Shown here: piece after piece, positions 50,781 through 60,188 of the stretch
How positions within the stretch are numbered: the stretch's first letter is position 1
Layout: the number at the start of each line of letters is the position of its first letter
Assembly: GCF_000614545.1 (NCBI RefSeq)
Contig: NZ_BAKW01000016.1
Coordinates: 1-64,000, forward strand
Direction of reading: 5' to 3'
Origin: Asaia platycodi JCM 25414
GTDB taxonomy: Bacteria > Pseudomonadota > Alphaproteobacteria > Acetobacterales > Acetobacteraceae
DNA length: 64,000 nt
Notes under the pieces: model-generated
Seen by the model: the letters and a program-made list of their open reading frames with translations, nothing else
The model's database searches: none
What the model was told of the DNA's origin: nothing
Position numbers and translations under genes: made by a program

Positions 50781-51520
50781 ATGGTCGATGCAGAGCGCCA
50801 AGACCTTATACAAGCCTTGCCCTTTGCGCGACGTTTTGCAAGGGCTCTTGAAGGCAATCAGAAACAGGGTGATCAGCTGGTCGCCCTCGCGTTGAGAGAT
50901 ATGGTCACCCGCAAGGGCGGGCACGATATCAACAAACGCTTTCGTCTCTACCGGTCTATTATTGAGTGTCACAGACAGGACAATGAGGTGCTGAATAAGC
51001 CTTCCTCTCTATCTTTGACCCAGAAACTGGTGCTGTTGCTCACCTCGCTGGAAGAGGTGCCGCTCAGTGCTGTCGCGTTGATCCTGGATCGGAGCGAGAG
51101 TGAAATTCTCGCTGAGATCGCTCAGGCGAATGATGGTTTGCGTTCTGTCGCTGAAACAAGTGTGCTCATTATCGAGGATGAGCATTATTGCCATGGATAT
51201 TCAGGATGTCGTCCAGCAATGTGGGCATCGCATCGCTGGCGTGGCGTACACGGAAGCAGATGCGGTGCGTATCGCCAAGGAAACGAAGCCAGCTCATTCT
51301 CGCCGATATCAATCTCGGCGGTGGCGGCGATGGTATGCATGCGGTTGGTCGCATCATGAAAGATCACCAGGCACCCGTCATTTTCGTGACCGCCTATCCC
51401 GAGCGCCTTCTCACGGGTGAGCAGGAAGAGCCCTCTTTCATCATCACCAAGCCTTTTGAGCCAACCACGCTCGCCATCACGACCTACCAGGCCGTGACCG
51501 GAGGACTGAAATCGATCTGA
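50781..51520 (+). pseudogene. phyR: General stress response regulator PhyR, two frameshifts
   Basis: Anti-anti-sigma response regulator. The sigma-like domain from the ATG at 50781 (FARRFARALEGNQKQGDQLVALAL, LTQKLVLLLTSLEEVPLSAVALIL) is followed by a receiver domain. Its start (VLIIEDE, IIAMDIQDVVQQCGH) changes frame near 51183, and again near 51290 before LILADINLGGGGDGMHAVGRI, which holds the phosphoacceptor Asp, and VIFVTAYPE and the KPFEP motif. Each break is two bases lost or one gained; repaired length is about 245-247 residues. Phosphorylated PhyR would capture NepR and free EcfG. Confidence 0.9.
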
Positions 51521-51554
51521 CTTGCATCGTGCGGATCGGTGCGACACATAGCTT

Positions 51555-53375
51555 ATGGCTGCACCGATCCTTCACCTTCGCAATATCGTTTATTCTCTTG
51601 GGGGGCGTCCGCTTCTGGACGGCGCCGAAATCGGGGTTGCCCCCGGCGAGAAGCTCTGCCTCGTTGGGCGTAATGGTTCAGGAAAATCAACGCTCCTCCG
51701 CATTGCCGCAGGGGAGATCCTGCCTGATTCAGGCCAGTGCTTCGTTCAGCCCGGCATCAAGATCGTCTATCTGCCGCAAGAGCCTGATCTTGCGGCTTTT
51801 CCTACCAGCTATGACTACGTCGCTCAGGATCTTCCACCCGAAGAAGACTATCTCGCCCGCAGCATGCTCGCCGAGCTTGGCCTGACCGGAGAAGAGAGTA
51901 CGTCCACGTTGTCGGGCGGTGAAGCGAGGCGCTGCGCCCTCGCCCGCGCGTTGGCCGCTCGACCTGATCTGCTGCTCCTGGACGAGCCCACAAACCATCT
52001 CGACCTGCCCACCATTACGTGGCTGGAGCGAGAGCTTGCCTCGATGCGCTCGGCCATGATCGTGATCAGCCACGACCGACGTCTTCTTGAGACGCTCTCG
52101 CGCGCCGTGGTCTGGCTGGAGCAAGGCATCACCCGCCGACTCGATCAGGGCTTCGCGCGTTTCGAAGACTGGCGCGAGGAAGTACTCGCTCTGGAAGAGC
52201 TGGCCGCTCACAAGCTCGACCGCGAGATAGCGCGGGAAGAGGACTGGATGCGCTACGGCGTCACTGCGCGACGCAAGCGCAACGTGCGTCGCGTGGCAGA
52301 GCTGGCCGGTCTGCGTTCCAGACGCAAGGAAATCGCCAGCCAGTTCCGGGGCGCGCTCAAACTGACCGTCTCCGAGGCCGAGAGCACCGGCAAGCTCACA
52401 ACTGTCGCCGAGAATGTCACCAAGGGCTTCGGCGATCGCATCGTGGTGAGAGACCTCGATCTTCGTGTGCTCAGAGGCGACAGGCTGGGGATCGTCGGCG
52501 CAAACGGCATGGGCAAGACGACGCTTCTCCGGCTCCTGACCGGTGAAGATCAGCCCGACAGCGGACGTGTGCAGATCGGGCCGTCAACATCGCTCGTGAC
52601 ACTGGACCAGCGTCGCGCAAGCCTCGATCCCAACCTCACCCTTGCCGACACCATGACAGGCGGCAGCGGCGACATGGTTCAGGTCGGCACCGAGAAGCGT
52701 CATGTCATCGGATATATGAAAGACTTTCTGTTCCGGCCCGAGCAGGCACGCACGCCAGTCGGCGTACTGTCTGGCGGTGAGCGCGGGCGCCTCGCGCTAG
52801 CCTGCGCCCTCGCCCAGCCGTCCAATCTTCTGGTGCTTGATGAGCCGACGAATGATCTCGATCTGGAGACGCTCGACCTGCTTCAGGAAATGCTCGACGA
52901 TTATCCGGGCACTGTCTTGCTCGTCAGCCATGACCGCGACTTTCTCGATCGCGTAGCGACCTCCGTCCTTGTGGCGCAGGGTGAAGGTCAATGGATCGAA
53001 TATGCGGGCGGCTATAGTGATATGCTGGCGCAGACAGGCGGCGCAGCCCCTGCGGAGCGGGGAACGGCGGCAGGGAACCTCAAGGAAAGAACTGATTCGG
53101 ATAAAAATGCCGCAAAATCAGGAAAGTCGAGCAAGAAGCTAAGCTATAAGGACAAGCTGGCCTTGGAAAAGCTTCCGCAGGAAATCGCCAGGCTCGAAAA
53201 GCTGATCCAGTCTCAGCGTGATATTCTGTCGGATCCGAGTCTTTATACTCGCGACCCCAAAAAATTCGCCAAGGTCAGCGACGATCTCACCCAGGCCGAA
53301 ATCGCTCTGACCGAAGCAGAAGAATCCTGGCTTCTGCTCGAAATAAAGAAGGAAGAGGTCGAGACCGGCGCCTGA
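51555..53375 (+). CDS. uup: ABC-F family ATPase, Uup-like
   Basis: Intact soluble tandem ATPase of 606 residues: Walker A GRNGSGKSTLL and GANGMGKTTLL, signatures TLSGGEARRCAL and VLSGGERGRLAL, Walker B LLLLDEPTNHLDL and LLVLDEPTNDLDL. There are no membrane segments. The C-terminal 90 residues are Lys/Glu-rich coiled coil (LSYKDKLALEKLPQEIARLE), the DNA/ribosome-binding tail typical of Uup. It acts on ribosomes or in suppression of transposon excision. Confidence 0.9.
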   Translation: MAAPILHLRNIVYSLGGRPLLDGAEIGVAPGEKLCLVGRNGSGKSTLLRIAAGEILPDSGQCFVQPGIKIVYLPQEPDLAAFPTSYDYVAQDLPPEEDYLARSMLAELGLTGEESTSTLSGGEARRCALARALAARPDLLLLDEPTNHLDLPTITWLERELASMRSAMIVISHDRRLLETLSRAVVWLEQGITRRLDQGFARFEDWREEVLALEELAAHKLDREIAREEDWMRYGVTARRKRNVRRVAELAGLRSRRKEIASQFRGALKLTVSEAESTGKLTTVAENVTKGFGDRIVVRDLDLRVLRGDRLGIVGANGMGKTTLLRLLTGEDQPDSGRVQIGPSTSLVTLDQRRASLDPNLTLADTMTGGSGDMVQVGTEKRHVIGYMKDFLFRPEQARTPVGVLSGGERGRLALACALAQPSNLLVLDEPTNDLDLETLDLLQEMLDDYPGTVLLVSHDRDFLDRVATSVLVAQGEGQWIEYAGGYSDMLAQTGGAAPAERGTAAGNLKERTDSDKNAAKSGKSSKKLSYKDKLALEKLPQEIARLEKLIQSQRDILSDPSLYTRDPKKFAKVSDDLTQAEIALTEAEESWLLLEIKKEEVETGA

Positions 53376-53391
53376 GAGGCTCCAGCGCCTT

Positions 53392-54359
53392 TCAGGTATT
53401 GATCAACCCGGAAAGCTCCATGGTTGTCCGGGAAGCATCCATGCTGGCTTTGACCCTGATGGCAGCATCCAGCGCCTGATGCCGGCTTCAGCGTTGACGA
53501 GGATCGGCGCCCCGTCGAGACATGATGCCGCGAAGGCATCGTGCTCCGCGGCAAGGCAGTCGCAATCTTTCCACTTTAACGCCTCGCGCCTGAAACCGCC
53601 CGTTCCCGGCAAAGGTAATCCACGCTTGCGGCCTATCATGGTCAGTTCCTGCTGCACGAAGTCAGCAGAAAGATACCCCTCCTCGGAAAACACGCGCATA
53701 CGACGCTCTGTCTTGAGCGAGATGCGGCTGGCTGAAATCGATGCCACGCAGCCATTGGCGAACCGGACGCGGGCATTGGAGATATCTTCATGCTCGCTCG
53801 ACACGGCCACCCCTACCGCATCGATTGATTCGATAGGCGAGTCCACGAGTGAGAGCACAAGATCCAGATCGTGGATCATCAGATCGAGAATGACAGAAAC
53901 GTCGGTCCCGCGCGGCTTGAAGGGCGCGATACGAGTAGCTTCAATATAGAGTGGCTTGCCGATCCTCTCGGAGATGGCCCGATGCTCCGAAGAATAGCGA
54001 AGCAGATGACCCACCTGCAGCACACATCCCGTTTCTCTCGCAAGTGCGGCCAGAGCATTGGCTTCCTCAAGAGTTGCGGCAATCGGCTTCTCGACCAGAA
54101 CATGCCGTCCTGCTTTCAGACAGGCCGCAGCGACAGGAAAGTGATGCTCTGCAGGCGCCGCCACGATGACGGCATCGACCTGCGCAATCAATGCCTCGAG
54201 AGTCTCCGCGACCGCGCAGCCCACTTCCCTGGCTACACTCCCCGCTCGCGTCGGATCAGGGTCGAAAAGCGCGATAAGGGTCTCTCGGGGGCAGTCACGC
54301 ACCTTGAGAGCATGAAACCGGCCGAAATGTCCGGCGCCGACAATTCCGACCTTCAGCAT
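53392..54359 (-). pseudogene. Gfo/Idh/MocA family oxidoreductase, C-terminal frameshift
   Basis: NAD(P)-dependent sugar-type oxidoreductase. The Rossmann start is MLKVGIVGAGHFGRFHAL (ATG 54359, AGGA six bases upstream; an ATG at 54392 is possible); HVLVEKPIA carries the family Lys, and IHDLDLVLSLV follows. Near 53478 one base is missing; restored, the C-terminus reads ALDAAIRVKASMDASRTTMEL and stops at 53392 (322 residues) instead of the shorter odd tail that ends at 53403. Substrate unknown; the group also includes UDP-N-acetylglucosamine 3-dehydrogenase-like enzymes. Confidence 0.85.
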
Positions 54360-54521
54360 CTGTTTTCCTGGCTCTTGAGCAACTGAATTCATGTTTTTGG
54401 TGTAGCAGGGCGCAGAGGGAGGTTGCAACGCGCTGCGCCACCCGGCATCTTCCCGCAGCCTGACCGCCCTGCGGTAGTTTTTGATCTCCGGTCGTTACAA
54501 AGAAGGACGCCGCTCAGTTCG

Positions 54522-56072
54522 ATGATGTACTATAGTCGGCCTACCATGCTGGGAGTTCTCGGGGTCTGTTTCCTCGGGCTTCTGCTCTGCCTGCCCAATT
54601 TCATGCGCGCGCCCTCGCCCAAACTCCCCTGGCATCAGATCCATCTGGGTCTTGATCTGCGGGGCGGCTCCTATCTTCTGCTTCGACTCGATCAGCAGAG
54701 CCTCGTCGATGATCGCCTGCAGAGCCTTGAAGATCAGGCCAAACAGGCGCTCATCGAGAAAAATCTCGGTTATCGCGATTTTCGCAAGGATGATACGGCC
54801 CGTACGCTCAGCTTTCTGCCACGCGATGCGAGCGAGGCACAGGCCAGCCTCGCTGCCCTGTCCAGCCTGACCGGGACCGGAAACGAAGTCGCGGCTGCGC
54901 TGGATCACGACCGGCTCGTTTTGACTTTGAACGAAACGGCTCTGAAAGCGCGCGCCCGCGAGGCCGTCAGTCAGTCGATTGAAATCGTGCGGCGTCGCAT
55001 CGACGCGACGGGCGCGGTTGACCCGGAGATAACCCGCCAGGGCGACGACCGTATTGTGGTGGAGTTGCCCGGTATCAGTGACCCCGAGCACATCAAGCGC
55101 CTGCTGGGCACGACTGCCAAGATGACGTTCCGCCTGCTTGCCGGCAGCGCAGGCGGCAATATCGCGCCACCGGGCGCCACGATGCTGCCCGATCTGAGCG
55201 CTGGCAATACACTCCTTCCGGTCATGGACCATGTTGAGGTCGACGGTGCTGCGCTCACCAATGCAGGCGCGACGATCGACCAGCAGACGGGAGAATGGGC
55301 AGTGAGCTTCTCGTTCAACCGAGCGGGGGCGAGCGCCTTCGCTCGCACGACCACCCAGAATGTCGGGCGCCGTTTTGCGATTGTGCTCGATAACAAGGTG
55401 ATAGAAGCCCCGGTGATCCGCACACCGATCACGCAGGGTAACGGTCAGATCACCGGAAACTTCAACGCGCAGGCAGCGACTGATCTCGCTGTGATGCTGC
55501 GTGCCGGTGCGCTGCCCGCGCCTCTCGCCGTGATCGAGCAACGGTCTATCGGTCCGTCTCTCGGTGCTGATTCCATCCGTGCCGGCGCGATCAGCCTGGG
55601 CATCGGTTTTGTGCTCGTCATTCTGTTCATGGCGTTCTTCTATGGACGCTTCGGTCTCTATGCGAATGTCGCGCTGCTCGCGAACCTTGTTCTGATGACG
55701 GCCATTCTCTCGCTGTTCGAAGCCACGCTGACCCTGCCGGGTATGGCGGGTATGCTGTTGACTTTGGGTATGGCCGTCGATGCCAATATCCTGATCAATG
55801 AGCGCATCCGCGAAGAGGTGAAGCGCGGTCGCACGCCGCTTGCCGCCATGCAAGCCGGTTTCGAGCGCGCATCCTCGACCATCATTGACAGTAACGCCAC
55901 GGCCTTTCTGGCCCATGTGATGCTGTTCGTTTTCGGCACAGGCCCTGTGCGTGGCTTCGCACTGACGATCACGATCGGTATCGTGACGACGCTCTTCACC
56001 ACCATGCTGCTGTCACGCTTGCTGATGGTGCGCTGGTACGCCCTCACCCGTCCAACAGAATTGCCGGTCTGA
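54522..56072 (+). CDS. secD: Protein translocase subunit SecD
   Basis: About 516 residues from the ATG at 54522; upstream codons in the frame lack family similarity. N-terminal membrane helix, LGLDLRGGSYLLL, a large periplasmic region (GDDRIVVELPGISDPEHIKRLLG), then six membrane helices from QRSIGPSLGADSIRAG with GMAVDANILINERIREE. It uses the proton-motive force to pull exported chains through SecYEG. It forms a complex with SecF, encoded four bases downstream. Confidence 0.96.
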   Translation: MMYYSRPTMLGVLGVCFLGLLLCLPNFMRAPSPKLPWHQIHLGLDLRGGSYLLLRLDQQSLVDDRLQSLEDQAKQALIEKNLGYRDFRKDDTARTLSFLPRDASEAQASLAALSSLTGTGNEVAAALDHDRLVLTLNETALKARAREAVSQSIEIVRRRIDATGAVDPEITRQGDDRIVVELPGISDPEHIKRLLGTTAKMTFRLLAGSAGGNIAPPGATMLPDLSAGNTLLPVMDHVEVDGAALTNAGATIDQQTGEWAVSFSFNRAGASAFARTTTQNVGRRFAIVLDNKVIEAPVIRTPITQGNGQITGNFNAQAATDLAVMLRAGALPAPLAVIEQRSIGPSLGADSIRAGAISLGIGFVLVILFMAFFYGRFGLYANVALLANLVLMTAILSLFEATLTLPGMAGMLLTLGMAVDANILINERIREEVKRGRTPLAAMQAGFERASSTIIDSNATAFLAHVMLFVFGTGPVRGFALTITIGIVTTLFTTMLLSRLLMVRWYALTRPTELPV

Positions 56073-56076
56073 AGCG

Positions 56077-57015
56077 ATGCTCTCACGTCCCCTTTTCCGC
56101 TTCGTCCGCGAAGACAAGCATATCCCGTTCATGCGTGGCCGCTTTGCCGGCCTCGCAACATCGGCCATTCTCTCGGCGCTCTCCGTCGTGCTGTTCTTCG
56201 TGCCGGGCCTCAAGCTCGGCCTCGATTTTCATGGCGGCATCGTGGTGGAAGCCCAGACCCAGGGCCCGGCTGACTTCGACAAGCTCCGCCATGCGCTTGC
56301 CGCCCATCAGGTCACCGCTGCCGGTCTGCAGAAATTCGGTGCTGATAACGACGTGCTCATCCAGCTCGATACGCCTCCGCCCGGCCCGAAGCAGGAGGCC
56401 GCCACACAGGCACTGGTCGATGAGGTGCGTCATGCCGTGGTTGAAGCGCAGCCGGGCACGCAGGTGCTGCGCGCAGATGCTGTAGGCGCCTCGGTCTCGA
56501 GCGAATTGTTCCGCAACGGCCTACTGGCGCTCGGGTTGAGCCTTGTGATGATCCTGATCTATATCTGGGTGCGTTTCGAGTGGGAGTTCGCCGTGAGCGC
56601 CGTGATCACACTCGTACTCGATCTGACCAAGACCGTCGGGTTTCTGGCGATCACGCGCTTTCAGTTCGATCTGGTTATGGTGGCCGCGATCCTGACGATC
56701 CTTGGCTATTCGACCAATGACAAGGTGGTGGTCTATGACCGCGTGCGTGAAAACCTGCGTAAGTACCGAACCATGCCCTTGCGTGAGCTGCTCGACCTGT
56801 CGATCAACGAGACGCTGAACCGCACGCTGGGCACCTCGATGACCGTCTTTCTCGCAGCTCTGCCGCTTGCGGTTTTTGGCGGGCACAGCCTGTCGGGTTT
56901 CGCGACAGTCATGCTGTTCGGTATCGTCGTAGGCACGTCTTCATCAATCTTCATCGCCGCGCCACTTCTGCTGCTCATGGGTGAAAAACGCCTTCGTCGC
57001 AGCAAGGCGCCTTAA
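56077..57015 (+). CDS. secF: Protein translocase subunit SecF
   Basis: Intact, 312 residues, six membrane helices. LGLDFHGGIVVEAQT and LGYSTNDKVVVYDRVRENLRKY are SecF signatures, as is LNRTLGTSMTVFLAALPLAVFGG. Partner of SecD; co-transcribed, with a strong terminator right after the stop. Confidence 0.96.
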   Translation: MLSRPLFRFVREDKHIPFMRGRFAGLATSAILSALSVVLFFVPGLKLGLDFHGGIVVEAQTQGPADFDKLRHALAAHQVTAAGLQKFGADNDVLIQLDTPPPGPKQEAATQALVDEVRHAVVEAQPGTQVLRADAVGASVSSELFRNGLLALGLSLVMILIYIWVRFEWEFAVSAVITLVLDLTKTVGFLAITRFQFDLVMVAAILTILGYSTNDKVVVYDRVRENLRKYRTMPLRELLDLSINETLNRTLGTSMTVFLAALPLAVFGGHSLSGFATVMLFGIVVGTSSSIFIAAPLLLLMGEKRLRRSKAP

Positions 57016-57035
57016 GACAGGCATCAGTGAGACAC

Positions 57036-57064
57036 AAAAAAGGGGCCACACAGGCCCTTTTTTT
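57036..57064. terminator. Bidirectional Rho-independent terminator
   Basis: A6, GGGCC, loop ACACA, GGCCC, then T7. The A-tract and T-tract let it work for secF on the plus strand and for the lipoprotein gene on the minus strand. Confidence 0.85.
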
Positions 57065-57079
57065 ATACCGCCTGTCCAC

Positions 57080-57460
57080 TCAGGGGCCGGCGGGTGTCGA
57101 TGCGACCTGCTTCAGCCCCTCGGCAGGCTGTGGCACGGGGGTCGCAAAATCCAGTATCTGGACAATACCGGCATCGGCGAGACGAAAGTTTTGGTCCGTG
57201 GGCGAATACGCTGCCTGCCTGATAAGCTGCCACGTATTGTGATCGATGGCGATCAGGTGCGCGATCTCCGGCTTGGTGGCCTTATGCTGCAAAATTCGCG
57301 TGATCATGCCATGTTCGGCCATCCCATTTGCAATGGCGTAGCTTGTCAGCAGAACGCTTGGAGAGCGGTTTTGCAGAATGGCATCTTCGCCCTTCCCGGC
57401 ACAGGCGGAGAGCAGAGCGAAACCACAGAGCAGGGTCGGAGCGAGAAAACGGCGCATCAC
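57080..57460 (-). CDS. Putative lipoprotein, unknown function
   Basis: 126 residues. A type II signal peptide with lipobox LLSAC at about residues 16-20 predicts a lipid-anchored mature protein. The rest has no family I recognise; it ends with a Pro-rich tail. Intact and with normal codon use. It reads from mscL side toward the shared terminator. Confidence 0.75.
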   Translation of the reverse strand: MMRRFLAPTLLCGFALLSACAGKGEDAILQNRSPSVLLTSYAIANGMAEHGMITRILQHKATKPEIAHLIAIDHNTWQLIRQAAYSPTDQNFRLADAGIVQILDFATPVPQPAEGLKQVASTPAGP

Positions 57461-57513
57461 ATGATCATGCGCTCAGATGCCGCGCACGCCAAGTCGGCGT
57501 GCGCAGGGAAAAA

Positions 57514-57972
57514 TCAATTGGTGTCTTTTGCAATCAGGTCGCGAATTTCGGTGAGCAGAACCTCGCTCTTCGTCGGTGCCGGGGGAGCGGAAGGCGCGGC
57601 TTCCTGCTTGCGCTGGAAGCGCGAAACCAGCTTGATGAGCCAGAACACGGCAAAGGCCACGATCAGAAACTGGATCACAACATTCAGGAACACGCCGATA
57701 TTGATCGTAACCGCACCGGCCTTCTGTGCCTCTGCAAGCGTGGGTAGAACCGGCCCCTTGAGAGTGACGAAGATGTTTGAGAAGTCGATGCCTCCGGTCA
57801 GCAATCCGATACCCGGAGTCAGGATGTCCTTGACGAGACTGGTCACGATCGAAGTGAAGGCAGCACCGATGATGATACCGACCGCCATGTCGATGACGTT
57901 GCCACGCATGATGAATTTCTGGAACTCTGCAATCCAGCCGGGCGTGTGCAGCTTTGATCTCAGATCGGCCAT
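57514..57972 (-). CDS. mscL: Large-conductance mechanosensitive channel MscL
   Basis: 152 residues. N-terminal FQKFIMRGNVIDMAVGIIIGAAFTSIV is the MscL pore helix; a second helix at about 85-110 (NVVIQFLIVAFAVFWLIKLV) is followed by a cytoplasmic tail with EVLLTEIRDLIAK. Emergency valve against hypo-osmotic shock. Monocistronic. Confidence 0.96.
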   Translation of the reverse strand: MADLRSKLHTPGWIAEFQKFIMRGNVIDMAVGIIIGAAFTSIVTSLVKDILTPGIGLLTGGIDFSNIFVTLKGPVLPTLAEAQKAGAVTINIGVFLNVVIQFLIVAFAVFWLIKLVSRFQRKQEAAPSAPPAPTKSEVLLTEIRDLIAKDTN

Positions 57973-58207
57973 AGGATATCCTTTTCTTTCTTGAAACGAG
58001 CGGAAATACGAGCTTCCCCACGCGGATTGTATTGCCCGGCGGGCGGCTTCGGCTCGGAATGTGGGATAAAAGAGCTCTACGGGGTAGAAAAAACACTGGA
58101 GAGGTAAAAGTTTCTGCGTTTTTGTCGTTCCCCTGACCGTTTCTTTCCGTTATAGCCCCGCCATCCGCTCCGGTCGGCATCGGAGCTCACTACCAAGGAC
58201 ACCCAAC

Positions 58208-58441
58208 ATGAAATCCGGCATCCACCCCGACTATCACGAAATCAACATCATCATGACCGATGGCACCGAGTTCAAGACGAACTCCTGCTACGGCAAGCCT
58301 GGTGATACGCTGCGTCTCGACGTCGACCCGAAATCTCATCCGGCCTGGACTGGCGTGCAGCGCATGCTCGACACCGGGGGCCAGGTTGCCAAGTTCAACA
58401 AGCGCTTCGCCGGTATCGGCGCCCGCGCCGCCAAGAAGTAA
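58208..58441 (+). CDS. rpmE: 50S ribosomal protein L31
   Basis: 77 residues: [31 protein letters not shown] and [10 protein letters not shown] are conserved L31 segments. Only one Cys, so it is the zinc-free form. It has its own promoter region and a following hairpin. Confidence 0.96.
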   Translation: MKSGIHPDYHEINIIMTDGTEFKTNSCYGKPGDTLRLDVDPKSHPAWTGVQRMLDTGGQVAKFNKRFAGIGARAAKK

Positions 58442-58456
58442 TCCAGGCGCTCCTTC

Positions 58457-58481
58457 CCGGGCAGGATCTTGTCCTGCCCGG
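58457..58481 (+). terminator. Hairpin after rpmE
   Basis: Perfect 10-base stem CCGGGCAGGA / TCCTGCCCGG with a 5-base loop, 15 bases past the rpmE stop. No T-tract follows. Confidence 0.65.
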
Positions 58482-58601
58482 AAACGATCCTACATGCAGG
58501 TTGTCGCGATGCCCTCAAGGGGTCGAGACATTACCCTCATGCAGCACGGCCTGCCATCATGGAGGCGTGCTGTTGGATCTGCCTTGAAGGAGGTTCACAC
58601 C

Positions 58602-59090
58602 ATGTCTTACGATTTTGCACCGCTTCTCCGCTCCGCGATCGGTTTCGACCGCCTGGCGCGCCTCGTCGATGACGCCGTGTCGAACGCGCCCGCCAATACG
58701 AGCTACCCCCCCTACAATATCGAAAAAGCATCCGATGACGTTTATTGCGTGACCATGGCGCTTGCCGGTTTCGGACCGGAGGATGTCGAAATATACCTCG
58801 CCGACAACCAGTTGATCATCAAGGGCAGCGCCCCCCGTCATGTCCGTGCTGGCGAGATCTTGCATCGCGGCATAGCAACACGCGCTTTTGAGCGGCGTTT
58901 CGCCCTGGCCGATCACATCGAGATTGCCGGTGCCGAACTCGTTAACGGGTTACTGACCATCACCATATGCCAGGTGACGCCTGAGGCGCTGAAGCCGCGG
59001 CGTATTCCCATCACTCTGGGTGCAACGCGCCCCGTGACCGCACCGCCGTCCAATACGCTGCAGAAGACCTCTGTCGGGCACGCCGCCTGA
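58602..59090 (+). CDS. Small heat shock protein, Hsp20/IbpA-like
   Basis: 162 residues from the ATG at 58602, behind a perfect AAGGAGG ribosome site. N-terminal SYDFAPLLRSAIGFDRLARLVD, YPPYNIEKASDDVYCVTMALAGF beginning the alpha-crystallin domain, and FERRFALADHIEIAGAELVNG are typical of the IbpA class. Holdase for unfolding proteins. The C-terminal RRIPI is the IxI-type motif for oligomer assembly. No ROSE-type RNA thermometer was identified in the leader, though the leader is long enough to hold one. Confidence 0.93.
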   Translation: MSYDFAPLLRSAIGFDRLARLVDDAVSNAPANTSYPPYNIEKASDDVYCVTMALAGFGPEDVEIYLADNQLIIKGSAPRHVRAGEILHRGIATRAFERRFALADHIEIAGAELVNGLLTITICQVTPEALKPRRIPITLGATRPVTAPPSNTLQKTSVGHAA

Positions 59091-59139
59091 GCCTTGCAGG
59101 CTTTCGCGCGATACTCCATGGGCGCGCCGATGATGACGT

Positions 59140-59197
59140 CCGAACGCATCGGTTTTTTACCCATTTTGACGCGGAAGGGCTTGACCCTTCCGCGTTT
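59140..59197 (+). terminator. Two hairpins after the hsp20 gene
   Basis: CCGA-ACGCA-TCGG followed by T6 (59140-59158) is a compact Rho-independent terminator. A second hairpin, CGCGGAAGGG / CCCTTCCGCG with a CTTGA loop, spans 59170-59194 and is followed by TTT. Confidence 0.7.
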
Positions 59198-59326
59198 CGC
59201 AGACCATATCAGCGCAGACTTTGCAATGCATCCAGCAGGTGCCGTGCAGATCACCCCGGCCCGCCGGGGCGTCACATTTCGATCGGTGCCTGCTGGAGCG
59301 ACGCTCCTCACGCAGGATAGACCGAG

Positions 59327-59911
59327 ATGACCTTGCCGCTTATGCCGAAAGCCACCGCTGTGTGGCTGATCGACAAGACCGCCCTCACCTTCACTCAGAT
59401 CGCCGAGTTCTGTGGTATGCATCCGCTCGAGGTGCAGGCCATTGCCGATGGTGAAGTCGCTGCTGGCATCAATGGCTATGACCCGGTCAAGAACAACCAG
59501 CTGACGCAGGAGCAGATTACGCGCTGCGAGGGCAACCCCGATCTTCGCCTGAAGCTCTCTGCAAAGGCCAACCCGGTCGCGCGTCGCGCCAAGGGCGCAC
59601 GTTACACGCCCATCGCTCGTCGTAATGACCGCCCGGATGCCATTGCCTTTGTGATCCGCCAGTTCCCGCAGCTTTCCGAACTGCAGGTCATCAAGCTTCT
59701 TGGCACCACGAAAGACACCATTGCCAAGGTGCGTGATCGCCAGCATTGGAACAGTGCCAACATCAAGCCGCGCGATCCGGTGATCCTGGGTCTGTGCAGC
59801 CAGACCGATCTGAACGCCGCCGTGCAGTCTGCCAATGAGCGCCTTGCCCGTGAAGGGCATACTGTGCCCGTCGTCGCGGAATTGTCAGACTTCGGCGACG
59901 GTCAGAACTAA
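59327..59911 (+). CDS. trcR: DUF1013 cell-cycle transcriptional regulator TrcR
   Basis: 194 residues: MPKATAVWLIDKTALTFTQIAEFCGMHPLEVQAIADGEVA and QLSELQVIKLLGTTKDTIAKVRDRQHWNS are signatures of this alphaproteobacterial family, which carries two helix-turn-helix-like segments. Known in Caulobacter as a cell-cycle regulator. Followed by a stable hairpin. Confidence 0.9.
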   Translation: MTLPLMPKATAVWLIDKTALTFTQIAEFCGMHPLEVQAIADGEVAAGINGYDPVKNNQLTQEQITRCEGNPDLRLKLSAKANPVARRAKGARYTPIARRNDRPDAIAFVIRQFPQLSELQVIKLLGTTKDTIAKVRDRQHWNSANIKPRDPVILGLCSQTDLNAAVQSANERLAREGHTVPVVAELSDFGDGQN

Positions 59912-59929
59912 GAAGAGATGGCACCAGCC

Positions 59930-59960
59930 GCCAACCCTGTTGTAGGCTTTTGGGGTTGGC
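59930..59960 (+). terminator. Hairpin after trcR
   Basis: GCCAACCC / GGGTTGGC with a 15-base loop that is itself T-rich; 19 bases past the stop. Confidence 0.55.
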
Positions 59961-59987
59961 GCCTGTCATTCAAGCGGAAAGAGAACG

Positions 59988-60188
59988 ATGCTCGTTGATC
60001 ATGAAGTCATGCTTCGCCGTTTGCATGAGCTCCGTAGCGAGCACCGCGACCTCGATACGGTGATAGACAGGCTGGTGCAGCATCCTCTTAATCAGCTGCA
60101 ATTACAGCGGCTCAAGAAGCGCAAGCTCGTCCTCAAGGACGAGATCAACTTCATCGAGAACCGCCTGATACCGGATGATATTGCCTGA
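59988..60188 (+). CDS. YdcH-family (DUF465) small protein
   Basis: 66 residues, all helical and charged: HELRSEHRDLDTVIDRLV and LKKRKLVLKDEINFIENRL are the DUF465 pattern, a short coiled-coil of unknown role. Its stop abuts the purE start (TGA then ATG). Confidence 0.9.
   Translation: MLVDHEVMLRRLHELRSEHRDLDTVIDRLVQHPLNQLQLQRLKKRKLVLKDEINFIENRLIPDDIA

Noticed and set aside
54495-55916. A 473-codon minus-strand frame inside secD
   Set aside because: Antisense to an intact secD; rich in His, Gln and Arg in the way shadow frames are.
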